Positions 54,535 through 64,000 of a DNA stretch of 64,000 nucleotides are shown one piece after another. This DNA is from Heligmosomoides polygyrus polygyrus (lineage: Eukaryota > Nematoda > Chromadorea > Rhabditida > Heligmosomidae): assembly GCA_947396885.1 (NCBI GenBank), contig OX377202.1, positions 76,604,643 through 76,668,642 of the forward strand. The letters are read 5' to 3'. The translations under genes were made by a program, and so were the position numbers. The notes below the pieces were generated by a model. It had not been told where the DNA came from, searched no databases, and worked only from the letters and a program-made list of their open reading frames with translations. The first letter of the stretch is position 1, and each line of letters starts with the position of its first letter.

Positions 54535-55260
54535 TAAATTCCCTTTTGCAGGTGTGGAGGATAACTTTTCCAAAACTCACATAAATCTTGTGGGCATCAG
54601 CGAACTGGATACAACGGGTCCTAGTATTCCTTAAACAATAGTGGGAGATAAGATGTGTAAATGTAGGGCAAATTAGGCGGGAGGACTGCCTTTTGAGGGG
54701 CTCCGCTAATAACTTTCCTAGATGTAGACAGAACATTTTAGACTTTTACCTGGAACGTTCTGTCAGTGACGTACTCACAGAGCCACTTTTCAAGGAAGGC
54801 TGAAAACCCACTGGTTTAATTCTGTGGGTCAATTTTACAAGACTGATCCGATCAAACGCTTTAGAAAAACAGAAATGATAAATAAATATATACATCATTT
54901 CAAAATAAGTAAATAAATAAATTATAAATATTATTTTTAAAATAATATCGCAACATTTTTATTATCTAGTTGGTTTGTCCAGTCATTAAGGCACTCAATT
55001 AAATTAGTTTCCACTGATTTCCCTGACACAACGCCGTGCTGAGATTCAGGAATAATTTAATTTTTCTCCAAGTGCTCAAGATGAACCTCTTAATAATTGT
55101 TTCGAAGACTGCAAAAATATGACGTAACATTGACCGGTCTGCAGTTATTTGGATCGCTTACAGGCTCTTTTTTGAATAAACGAATGCTTCCACCGAACGT
55201 GCACCATTAAGGATTGACTCCTAATGTAGGCAGGCCAAAGGTTTGCCAATAACATGTGCA

Positions 55261-56189
55261 ACCTTCCAAATGAAGTATATCGAGGGTTAGTTAGGTGTCA
55301 CTGAGCATTTCTTGCCATGAATGATGTCATCAAAAATGTATTTTTCTTGAACCCAGGGAAAGGCTAGCTTAACTTTTCGGTTTAAAACATAGCAACAGTT
55401 GTTTTATGAGAGACGTTTGGTATGACGGTTTCAACCTTTTTTCTCATGAACACGTGAGACTTCTGTAAACTAAGCTATTTATCTGTAACGTAAAATATTC
55501 AAATTTAAATAAAGATAGGAAATCAACTAATTCCGAAACAGAGACAATGAATAATTGGTATCGGAGTAGAGAGAGGACGAGGCTTCGATCTTCGCTAGGT
55601 AGACGGCACCTGGAGATGTGCAAAAAGTCCATAGAGCCAAGGGAATGCGTGCGAGCGGGCCCCTTGGGTGACGAAATCTGCAAGGCTGCCAAATTTAGGC
55701 CAAGACTCCCAAACCAAGCCGCTTGATTCGCAGGCAGTAAGTGCATTCTTGTCTCATCTCGAGGAGGGTCCTTACAGAGAACCGGGACATTTAAACAGTG
55801 AGTTTTCTCTCCCTGGCACGAGGAGATGCACTAGCGGCACCATGCACATGCCTTCCTAACAAATGATCGCTCCACTCGTTTGTTGGAGAGGACGTCGATT
55901 TGAAGAACACTTTATTAGCCGAACAAGAATGATCTTCATGAATGACTCGAGGTGTTTATGTACAGTGTTTGCGCGAGCAAATTGATGTCCGCAAAATGAT
56001 AATGATATCTCGTTGTAGAATGAGTCGAGGTGTTTATGTATGTTTGCCGCAGTAGACTGTAATGCCAATGAAAGCTGAATGTGATGAATTACTTTACTTA
56101 TATCTGCAGAATGAAGAAAACTCCCGACGGAGAAGGGGTGCAGGATAATTGAGTACCTGTTACCCGATACATTCGTTTTACCGTCAGAA
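55261..56189. other. No recognisable gene; possible BEL/Pao 3' region
   Basis: No protein motif was found. The segment lies downstream of the BEL/Pao integrase fragment on the minus strand and could hold its 3' end or LTR, but no second LTR is available for comparison. A 28-bp direct repeat, GACTCGAGGTGTTTATGTA-like, occurs at about 55941 and 56025. Confidence 0.3.
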
Positions 56190-57290
56190 TCAATTATTGT
56201 AGACTCGGTCTTCATTCAGTTGGAGGCCATCGGTAGCGTACTCGTGCGTTTTCAATCTTGCCATCATAGGGTGTCCATGATTACGTGGTGTTGGTGTTGG
56301 TGAGGTACCGTTCGATGATTCGTCTCCTTTGCTCACGTTGTCGACTTCGAATGTGCAAAGCAAGTTTATGGGTCGTGTTTGATCTTCCTGGACGGTAGTC
56401 TCACGTCTGCAGAACGAACGTAGTCGTCCGATGATGACAAATTTGTCCGATTTGCTATTGTCCTCGTTCGAAGTTTTTGTCTTGGATAAGAACGATATCG
56501 TCTTTTCTTGGCGTGGAACCCGTTGGTACATCGTGGATGTGGATGGTTCGTGCCGTATTGTTCCCTCAGAGTTGTAAGGTATTCTGAAGACCGTCGGTTC
56601 CAGAATTTATTGAGCGCAGTGTTTGTGTCATTCCATTCGTATATTAGCTGGTCTTTTGTAGTCGTCTTTGGTTTCCATTCGCTTTCCTCTAATTTTGGCG
56701 AGGACAGGACTGTCCATGGTCGCAGAAAGTCTACAGGCCGAAGTGATGGGATAAAATTCTACTCTGCCACGTACGTTAGCGGTCTAGAACTCACATGGCT
56801 TCCGTATTATTTGCAATAGTTTGGAGTTCTTCTATCCGCAGTAGGCTATTGTTCAGTGCGTGCTTAAAGGAAATCTTGAATAAGTGTACCATTTTTTTTG
56901 TCCACCTTGCCACGTTCTGAAGCTGGGGATGAACTTGAAGTTGACTCGGCCTCGGGCGCAGTAGTCGATGATGTCTGGCTTCGGTACCTCTTATGTGAGG
57001 GATGTTTGAATGTCAGCAGTTGACTTAAATGTCTTGGAGTTATCGCACAATATCCATTTTGGGCATGCTGTAGTGGCGAAAAATCGAAAAAAATGTAATG
57101 CTGTCATGTTGAGTACGAGGTCGACATATATCGCTCTTATGTTCAGGCAAGTGAGGAGTATCCAGTACTTCGAGGATGGATTGTTGTCGGTTTTTATAGC
57201 AATTGTCCTGCGTCCCTGTATTTTCATTGTATATTTTTATTTTCATTGTATATCCCTGTATTTTCAAAGAGGTAGCATGGCGATCAAACA
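56190..57290 (-). mobile_element. BEL/Pao retrotransposon fragment, integrase
   Basis: On the minus strand: YWILLTCLNIRAIYVDLVLN, then CPKWILCDNSKTFKS (second catalytic Asp region), then after a stop and frame change FIPSFRTWQGG, the position of the PW.GG motif, followed by a basic C-terminal stretch (56530-56190). The arrangement is typical of BEL/Pao integrase. It is degenerate and cut upstream by the RTE copy at 57303. Confidence 0.7.
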
Positions 57291-57302
57291 CGCCTTAGGG
57301 AA

Positions 57303-58503
57303 TCTTCTTCTTCTTCTTCTTCAGCGTTTGTCCCGCTTCGAGGCGGGGTCCGCTATTCCGGTGTGGTGACGCCACTTTACGCGATCAAATGCTTGATCGG
57401 GATGGATACTAGCAACCTTTAGGTCCACATGCAACGTATCAAGCCATCGCTGCTTCGGCCGCCCTTTAGGCCGTTTTCCGGGCACATCTATGTTAAGGCC
57501 AATCTTCCTAACAGTGTCACCACTAGCTCGAAGAACGTGGCCATACCACCGAAGGCGAGCTTCACGTAACTTGTCAGCAATTGGAGCGACACCAAACCTC
57601 TGGCGTATTTCATCGTTGCGAATACGGTCCAGACGCGTAACGCCAGCCGTACATCGAAGCATTTTCGTTTCCATTACGCTGAGGCGAGTCTCAACCTCCC
57701 TGGTTGCAGGCCAGCACCCAGCTCCATACATCGCTACTGGTCGGACGATGGTTCTATAGATCTTCGATTTAAGGCGTTCCGGTATCTTCCTGTCGCATAA
57801 AACGCCTGTCATCGAGCGCCATTTGGACCACGCTGCGCTCACGCGCGAGTTCACCTCGAACGTCAGACTACCATCAGACGCAATTGCAGATCCAAGGTAC
57901 TTGAAGTTTGTCGTTCGTTCTAGCGCAGTGCCATTGATCTCAATGGACCCGGCTTCGTTTACGTCTGTCGTCAAGTACTCCGATTTTTGACGTTTAGCTT
58001 GAGCCCGAACATCGCCAAGCGGTCGTACCAAGCTTGCGCTTGTCGCTCGAGTTCGCTCTTCTCTTCGCTTGCAAGCATTACGTCATCTGCATACAGCAGC
58101 GTCCAGGGGGCAGGCTTCTAAAGGTCTCTCGAAATGGCATCCATTACGACAATGAATAGGAGCGGGGAAAGCGCAGAGCCCTGGTGAACACCAACGGAGA
58201 TAGGAAACTCCGCCGATGTGCCGGCTGGCGCTCGCACACTACTCTTTGGACCAGAGTAAAGTATGCGTACCCACTCAATAAGCTCTTCGGGAACACCGTG
58301 TTGTCGTAAGGCGTACCATATAACCTCACGCGGTACACGATCAAATGCTTTCTCTAAGTCGAGAAAAGCTATGTGCAGCGGTTTCTGCTTTTCGCGATGT
58401 CTCTCTACCAGAAGACGAGCAGCATGTATGGCATCGATGGTGCCACTGCCCGCTACGAAGCCACACTGATTGGTGGAAAGTTGGACGATATCGCGAATAC
58501 GTC
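57303..58503 (-). mobile_element. RTE-clade LINE copy 2, 3' part, runs into the assembly gap
   Basis: The 3' tail (GAA)n is at 57303-57325. On the minus strand one open frame (58031-57321, 236 codons) carries the C-terminal part with FKYLGSAI, AMYGAGCWPATREVETRL, RLRWYGHVL and RPKQRW. Upstream the palm is readable to the gap: GFVAGSGTIDAIHAARLL, AFLDLEKAFDRVPREV, VHQGSALSPLLFIVVMDAI and an intact LLYADDV. It is opposite in orientation to the copy at 48830 and visibly similar in protein (most residues alike). Lesions are a TAG after SRDL and a frameshift after GLKLNVK. Confidence 0.88.
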
Positions 58504-58703
58504 NNNNNNNNNNNNNNNNNNNNNNNNNNNNNNNNNNNNNNNNNNNNNNNNNNNNNNNNNNNNNNNNNNNNNNNNNNNNNNNNNNNNNNNNNNNNNNNNN
58601 NNNNNNNNNNNNNNNNNNNNNNNNNNNNNNNNNNNNNNNNNNNNNNNNNNNNNNNNNNNNNNNNNNNNNNNNNNNNNNNNNNNNNNNNNNNNNNNNNNNN
58701 NNN
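58504..58703. other. Assembly gap of 200 N
   Basis: Exactly 200 undetermined bases. RTE palm domain lies to the left and gypsy RNase H to the right, so real length and content are unknown. Confidence 1.
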
Positions 58704-60397
58704 TTGACAACAACATGGTTCGCCTGTCATAGCAGCGAAACGGCTGCATAGATGGGGCTGAGGCTTGCGCTATACTCGTTTGACATATAGTATAGCAAAA
58801 CTGAAGAATTTAGGAATGTTGATGGATTATCCCGACTGCCTGATTCGAGAGAATTGTCAAGTGCGGAAACGGTAATAAATGAGTAGAAGTACAAGCAATG
58901 TCGGATGAAGCCACTGCAAGGTTGCCGGTGACAGAAAAAGAAGTCTCGCGGGCAACAAAAGAAGACGAGGTTCTTAAAAAGGTGCTCCAGTATGTGGAAA
59001 AAGGCTGGCAGTCTAAACTAAGAGATGAGGCTATTAAAAAGTACTGGTTGAAGAGAGCGATGTTGTCGCTCCACAAGGGATGCTTGTTATGGGAAAACAG
59101 AGTGGTGATACCAAAGAAGTTTCAGAAGTCTGTGCTGAGGATGTGCACAATAGCCATTAGCGGGAGATATAGAATGGTTGGCCCGGCGAGGACAAAGATT
59201 GGTTCCTCGGCATAGATAAGGCTATCAGGAAGATGGCCTAGAGGTGTAGCACATGTGCGGCGATGAGTAAAGATCCAGTAAAAACGCCTTTGCATCCGTG
59301 GGAGGAACCGAAAATGAATGGCAGAGGCTACACATAGATTTTTGCAAAACAAAGGAAGGAACAAAATGCTTTGTGGTAAGTGCATGCTAAATCAAAGTGG
59401 CCTGAAGTTGTGAGAATGGGCATGACCACAGCCGAAAAGACAATAAGGAAAATGAGGGCGATATGTAGTAGGAACGGGTTGCCAGAGCAGATGGTGTCGG
59501 ACAAAGGTCCGCCGTTTACCTCCGTAGAATTTCGCGATTATTGTAATTAAAGAGGAATAGAACAAATATTCACACCCCATATTACCCAAGTTCAAATGGT
59601 GAAGCGGAATATTTTGTACAAACGTTCAAGAACGGGCATTACAAATGTCTTCAATCTGGGAAGATGGAAGAAGGTGCGTTGGCAGATTTTCTGTTTGAAT
59701 ACAGAGTGACACCGCATCCAGCCACGAGTAAAGCGCCAGCCGAGTTGCTGATGGGTTGGCATCTCCGGACCACGTTAGATATAGTAAGGTCCGAGACTGG
59801 GACCATACCTTTCAACAGTAGAGGGAAGGCATGAAAAAGATACGATGAGGGGAAAAGGAGCAGCGAATTTACTGTAGGACAAGAAGTGTTCATTAGGAAC
59901 TACAGTAATGAGGGAGATAAATGGATCCCGGATATAGTGTTAAGACGATTAGGTGCAAATACCTATGAAATAGATTATGGGCTGGGTGCGAGGAAAATAC
60001 GTGTGGATCGGATGAAGGGCTGTGGCAAAGGTAAGAGGAACGAACAGTACCTGGGACGTGCGGACCGGAGGACAGAGGTGCTAACAGGGGAAATCACCCC
60101 CCGATTCTGCGTAGGTCGCAAAGGAAGAGAAAGCAGACCGATCGCATGGGGAGTATATGCTGGAGGAAAAGCGTAAACGAGTTAACCGAGTTAATGTGAT
60201 AGCTAGGCTATCAGAGAAAAGAAGGGAAGGTAGTGCCGGAAGGATATTTAATGCGCGGAGGGAGAGTAGGGTTCAATTGTGTGAGTACCAGCCGATAGCT
60301 CCTCCGGCACTAGCTCTTCAAGCCGCCCCAAATCCTCGTCGCTGTGCCGCCTGCCGAGCCGTTTCCCGTCGTCATGGCCGTGAGGAGGCGTCGGAGG

Positions 60398-60520
60398 GCC
60401 TGCCAGGATCGTTGGCTGCTGGCCGCCGCCCAGCGAGGCGGGCGGGCCCAGCGGAGGCCCCGCCAGGATCGTTGGATTCTGACCGCTGCCCAGGGAGGCG
60501 GGCGGGCCCAGCGGAGGACC
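60398..60520 (+). repeat. Two 60-bp GC-rich tandem units in the gypsy pol tail
   Basis: GCCAGGATCGTTGG ... GGCGGGCGGGCCCAGCGGAG is repeated with a 60-bp period (units start near 60402 and 60462), giving two PARRAGPAE / PGRRAGPAE peptide repeats. Confidence 0.75.
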
Positions 60521-60808
60521 CTGAGCCGCCTCCAGCAGACGGTTTGGGCCCTCCAACGTCGAGGAAGTCGAAGCCGTCGTCATCGAGCCAGCCGATAAAG
60601 GAGCCGCAGCCGACAGAGGACCCCAGTGGGAGGCGAAGCAGAAGTGAAGGCTGAAGCCCGCTGGGCCGTGATATCGAATGCGAACAGTGATTGTGGATAA
60701 AGTTACATAATAAATGTGGAAAAAAGACGTCTTTTGTTATGTCAGAATAAGTTGAGAGGCTGTATATGCACCCAACCCGAAGTAGTGACGGACGGTCACT
60801 AGGGGAAA

Positions 60809-60988
60809 TGTTAGGAGGCGAAAAGGATGAGCCGGAGAATGAGAATATAATATTATTCTACTATATAAGTGATAGGGGATAAGAAAGACATTGTAACATG
60901 GGGGTATATAAGGTCTTGTTTCGGTAGGAATACTCATACTCTGCATTTGTCTTATTCATACCCCGCTTTTGTCTTGAGACAGCCTAAC
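60809..60988 (+). repeat. gypsy 3' LTR
   Basis: Begins TGTTAGGAGGCG right after the polypurine tract and ends GACAGCCTAAC, like the LTR at 30528-30684. It is about 23 bp longer because a CATTTGTCTTATTCATACC-like segment is duplicated. Confidence 0.75.
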
Positions 60989-61080
60989 TGTAGTAAGCGA
61001 TACAGAGAAACACAAAGATACCGGTAGATAAGCGATATACCGTTACCGGCCGGTAAGCGGTTGATGAATCTGGCCCCATT
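60989..61080. repeat. Half of a palindromic MITE (GGGGCCAGATTCATCAAC family)
   Basis: Ends in GGTTGATGAATCTGGCCCC at 61060-61078 with ACCGGTAGATAAGCGATA before it. The left half is not seen, perhaps displaced by the LTR boundary. Confidence 0.55.
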
Positions 61081-61499
61081 CAGTTCGGAGCGAAACGAAG
61101 AATCAAGTCCACCGTCGGAGGAGTCACCATAAGGGCAAAGTAAGACGCTAGGAGGCCACTTGGTTAAATGGAAGGCTAGCGCAGAAGAAGGGACGTATAG
61201 CAAGCCGTCAGTGAGTAATAGAGTGAGGAAAGGTGAGAAATGTGAGTGGAAAGGTTCGAATACCGTGTCACATAGCGACCACACTTGTTGCGAGCTTCCA
61301 TTAACATCGTGGTCGTGCGAAGTAGTTATGATAGGAGGGGCGAAGTACACTGAAGAGGCGTGTTCTTCTAGAACCGTGGCGTGTTTTTCTAGAAAGGACG
61401 AGCAGACTCCGTATGAGAGAGGGGTGGTGGGTGCAACATTATATTGTGACTGATAATGGTAATGATAGTGATATGCTTCAACCCACGTAGTTTTTCTCA

Positions 61500-63450
61500 T
61501 TTTATTGCTACATTCCGCAAGGATAGGTAGGTTTTATGAACATACAAACATACAAGTGTAGAGGGGCGCAGCAGGATAGAGGTGATATAGGAGAGGGAAG
61601 ACGATAGTGATAATGGTTCAGATATAACTCCTCATGAACAAAGGTGTTCATCCGATAGTCGTTCTCTTCGCAACTGGCGATCAGGACGCACTCTGCAGGG
61701 GCTCGTAAAGAAGAAGTACCGGCAGCACCAATACGACTAGAAGCAGAAGAAAATAAGAAAGAAGAATAAGATGTCGACGACGACTGACAAGCAAGGTCAA
61801 GCGGAGGCTGCGAATAAGGGTGCAGAAGATTTCCACCCCCGTTGCTGACGGCGGCGGACGGAGGTCAGGAACCGTACCGAGGCTGCACGTCCGGTCCGCA
61901 TGTACCGGGCACGTTGTGGAGGACGTGCTGGAAACTCTTTTCTTTTCAAACTTTTTGACGTTGAGAAGAGTAGTCGAAGAAAAGAACCAGCGCCTAGTAT
62001 TTCTACAGAAAATAGGGGGGGGGGTGGTCCAATTGGTCCAACTATGAGTTATTAGAGTCCCTCCTCCAGGGTTGAGAGCTCGAAGAGGTGAAACTCGACG
62101 AGCCGCGATGGAGAAACACTTTCAGCCTAAAAAACTAGTTCTGGCAGAACGTTTTGGACTTATGTCCAAGACGCAGAAACCAATTCAAGCTCTGCATGAA
62201 TACTATGCAGAAGTGCAGAAGGCTGCAAATAGCTGCATTTTCGATTTTATAAAAAAAATCGTCAGGACGCCGTGGTAACGAGGGTTTTCATTGGAGGATT
62301 GGCGATAGTGGAAACTTGGAAGCGACCTTTGGAGAAAGAAGACCTGACGTCTAAAGAAGCCTTGGAACAAGCGGAGGCCTATGAAAGAGTGGGAGCAAAT
62401 GCCCCCATCTCTAGGAGGGCCTTGCACAAGTTGGAATGGCAAGGTGAGGAAGAAGCAAGAAGAGTTTGTTTAAATCAACTTTATTTCGTTTGTTTGTAGT
62501 TCTATTTTTTGCTTGGAAATAAATGTTGTTGCAAAATTTATCACTTAACCAATAGAAGATCATGCGTTCCGAAAGAAGGAAAGCCAGGAGACATTGCAAG
62601 AGAATGGAGGATAGATGCTGAGGGGGTGAGATCATCCCAGCGAATTAACTCGCATCAGGTGGTGAAAAGATCACAGAGGAAGTAAAAAAAACAGCGGATG
62701 CGCGAGTATACGTGGTAGAGGCGTTTACGTGTGCAACGAATTAACGTGTTATCAGTGATAACACTGACGAACGTGGAAAAGAGCAGGGTTCATTTATGTG
62801 GTCATTCCAACCGACTGTCGGACTAGAGAGAAGTGGGTTTTCACTGCAAGTGGTGAGTCCGCCTTCGGTGTGCATCCTTCAACAATCGACGGCGCCAGCG
62901 ACAATGGCCCAAATGATCACAACGGGGGCCACACTGGATGGTGATACCTTCGGCATTGTCGAAAGTGTCCAGGCTGGGACAGCAGGTGAGAGCCACCCTG
63001 AGCCGCAGACAGCGGGTCAAGAGTAGGGTCTTGAACCGGTTGGCGGAAACGGTCGAGGCCTTCAAAGCCGTTTGCGTTCGCCGTCGAGGACCAGATCAAG
63101 GTCGAGGACAAGAAGCCGCAGTCTTCCGAGCCCACCACGAAAGCCATTCGAAGGAAGAGTCCCGAGTGAGAAGTGAGGCGAAGCGACGAGCACTGAGAAA
63201 GCGCCAGAAAAATAAGAGTATTAATAAAAATGTGTAAAATGCTGTGTCATGTTCGAGGAAACAGTAGAAATGTCGGAAGAGACATCCGCCCGTGGAGAGT
63301 AACAGATTCTCACCGGAGGGAATTTAAGAGGGTACATGACAGCGGTAGTAGGAAATGAGGGATAACGGGCTGCTTAAGGGATGGAAGACAATAATAAGCA
63401 TGTGGTGTATATAAACCCGTTGGGGTAGGAATCAAGAGCTTTAAACGTCT
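61500..63450 (+). mobile_element. Third, strongly decayed Ty3/gypsy element
   Basis: A primer-binding-like TGGCGATCAGGAC lies at 61675, as in the 30528 element. Gag is readable in pieces (about 61770-62450): RLVFLQKIGG, FQPKKLVLAERFGLMSK and VVTRVFIGGLAIVE with KEALEQAEAYERVG. These parallel the gag of the 30528 element. Most of pol is missing. A basic tail (RRALRKRQKNK) ends near 63234, and a purine-rich AGGAAACAGTAGAAA precedes TGTCGGAAG at 63274, a possible 3' LTR start. No clear 5' LTR match was found. Confidence 0.6.
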
Positions 63451-63454
63451 TTTT

Positions 63455-64000
63455 TTGTCGACACGCCAATTTACCTCATATGACTCCGTTAAGCAGCTGG
63501 CTTTAACCATCGAGCAATCCAAGTTTTTTTGGGTCTCACATGGTAAGAAATGCAGGAAAGAGAAAGTCGGTTGGAAAAGAGGATCACTAGATTATCAAGA
63601 AAAAAGAAATGGGAGGAATTATGAGGAACGTGAAAGAGAGCCCGCAGTTTCTACAGACCTGATTAAACAGCTGCCGGTGGACGAAGGTAGCGTCACACCA
63701 GAGCGGTCTCGATTCCACGATTACTCTAGTAGTTATAACAATGGAGACAATGCAACAAACAACAGAGAAGCCAGGGCGCATAACGGCGGTAACAAGGAGC
63801 ACAGAATATTACGGTGGAAAAGTCTTCTATACGTTCATTTATTAGACTTAGTACGATTTTTGATTTCAGCTGACTGATCTGAGCAATTTCTCCGCAGAAA
63901 AGTTTCCATTTTTATATGAGAATATATGTATACGATGTTTTCATTCCGACGGGAAGCAGCGGTGTAAAAGCTAACCCAAGGTACGGTCGAGTCATCGGAG
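63455..64000 (+). other. Unidentified 140-codon ORF and window end
   Basis: The frame 63455-63877 is open and rich in Lys, Arg, Glu and Asn, with no motif, signal peptide or splice context that I can name. It may be gypsy leader sequence or flank. Treat it as unsupported. Confidence 0.2.

Larger units (their letters stand above)
52650..55260 (-). mobile_element. CR1-like LINE, split by a nested DNA transposon
   Basis: Minus-strand blocks in order: DPNNCRPVNVTS (about 55150), ESQHGVVSGKSVETNLIECL (about 55030), an AT-rich insertion with (AAAT)-type repeats at about 54880-54970, KAFDRISLVKLTHRIKPVGF (about 54850), VTDRTFQVKV, RKVISGAPQ, then FADAHKIY where FADD would be expected. The Tc1/mariner element at 53103-54534 interrupts next. 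After it: WSKTRELPFSL, VTDLGIKYDSKLDFSDHLK, VRPILESGSIVFSPRKK. Stops, frameshifts and the altered catalytic box make it dead. Confidence 0.75.
58704..60988 (+). mobile_element. Ty3/gypsy retrotransposon, 3' half
   Basis: From the gap: end of RNase H (NNMVRL, later VDGLSRLPDS), a linker, the integrase zinc-binding region (LHKGCLLWENRVVIPKKFQ, GRYRM), integrase core pieces in several frames (SKWPEVV, RNGLPEQMVSDKGPPFTS with the second Asp, then FRDYCN), ADFLFEYRVTPHPATSKAPAE, and a C-terminal region with YEIDYGLGARKIRVDRMK. A Pro/Arg/Ser-rich tail ends at 60654. PPT AGGGGAAA precedes the LTR. Stops in integrase make it inactive. It is probably the same family as the element at 30528. Confidence 0.82.

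Noticed and set aside
58341..58751. ORFs running through the 200-N gap
   Set aside because: Artefacts of undetermined bases; the real sequence is unknown.
1..64000. CRISPR arrays, operons, riboswitches or phage modules
   Set aside because: Sequence style is clearly eukaryotic; the tandem repeats found have no spacer-repeat structure.

Overview
This window looks like nuclear DNA of a parasitic nematode, most likely a strongylid such as a hookworm (clade V). That is inference from gene content and style. The genes are split into many short exons with TTTCAG-type acceptors. Two probable spliced-leader acceptors sit just upstream of start codons. Introns are packed with transposable elements. 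One TIR repeat family (called Rep-A here) recurs at least 13 times. No prokaryotic signatures, rRNA or intact tRNA gene were seen.

Three host genes can be assembled exon by exon with matching splice phases. (1) A cystinosin gene (ctns-1) on + at 14493-24734 has 7 exons and encodes 405 aa. (2) A TRIP13/PCH2 AAA+ ATPase gene (pch-2) on - at 24871-29379 has 11 exons and encodes 418 aa. It converges on ctns-1, with only 136 bp between the two stop codons. (3) An SLC22/organic-cation-transporter-like gene on - has 13 exons from 40812 down to about 33.8 kb. It has an unusual N-terminal extension of about 190 aa, and no exons for its C-terminal six helices can be found before pch-2 begins.

The rest is mostly mobile DNA. 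1-14 kb: a truncated foldback element, a foldback pair carrying tRNA-like promoters, a 1.28-kb TIR element, a 3-kb imperfect inverted structure with TTCGAA satellite arrays, and a Tc1/mariner element whose start has been replaced by an inverted copy of its own end. ctns-1 introns: a Penelope-like GIY-YIG fragment with hairpins, a 1249-bp mariner, a second tRNA-like foldback pair and a LINE fragment. 30-33 kb: a LINE tail and the 5' half of a Ty3/gypsy element. 35-41 kb: Rep-A copies, a second foldback copy and two further MITEs within SLC22 introns. 41-48 kb: little recognisable. 48.8-58.5 kb: two RTE LINEs in opposite orientation flank a CR1-like LINE that holds a Tc1/mariner element that holds a GC-rich MITE, plus a BEL/Pao integrase fragment. 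A 200-N gap lies at 58504-58703. 58.7-63.5 kb: the 3' half of a gypsy element and a third, decayed gypsy element.

No new enzymatic system was found. The most unusual signals are the truncated, N-terminally extended SLC22 gene, the several ways inverted repeats arise here, and a degenerate hammerhead-like fold beside the Penelope fragment. All element families and homologies were recognised by eye, without database searches.
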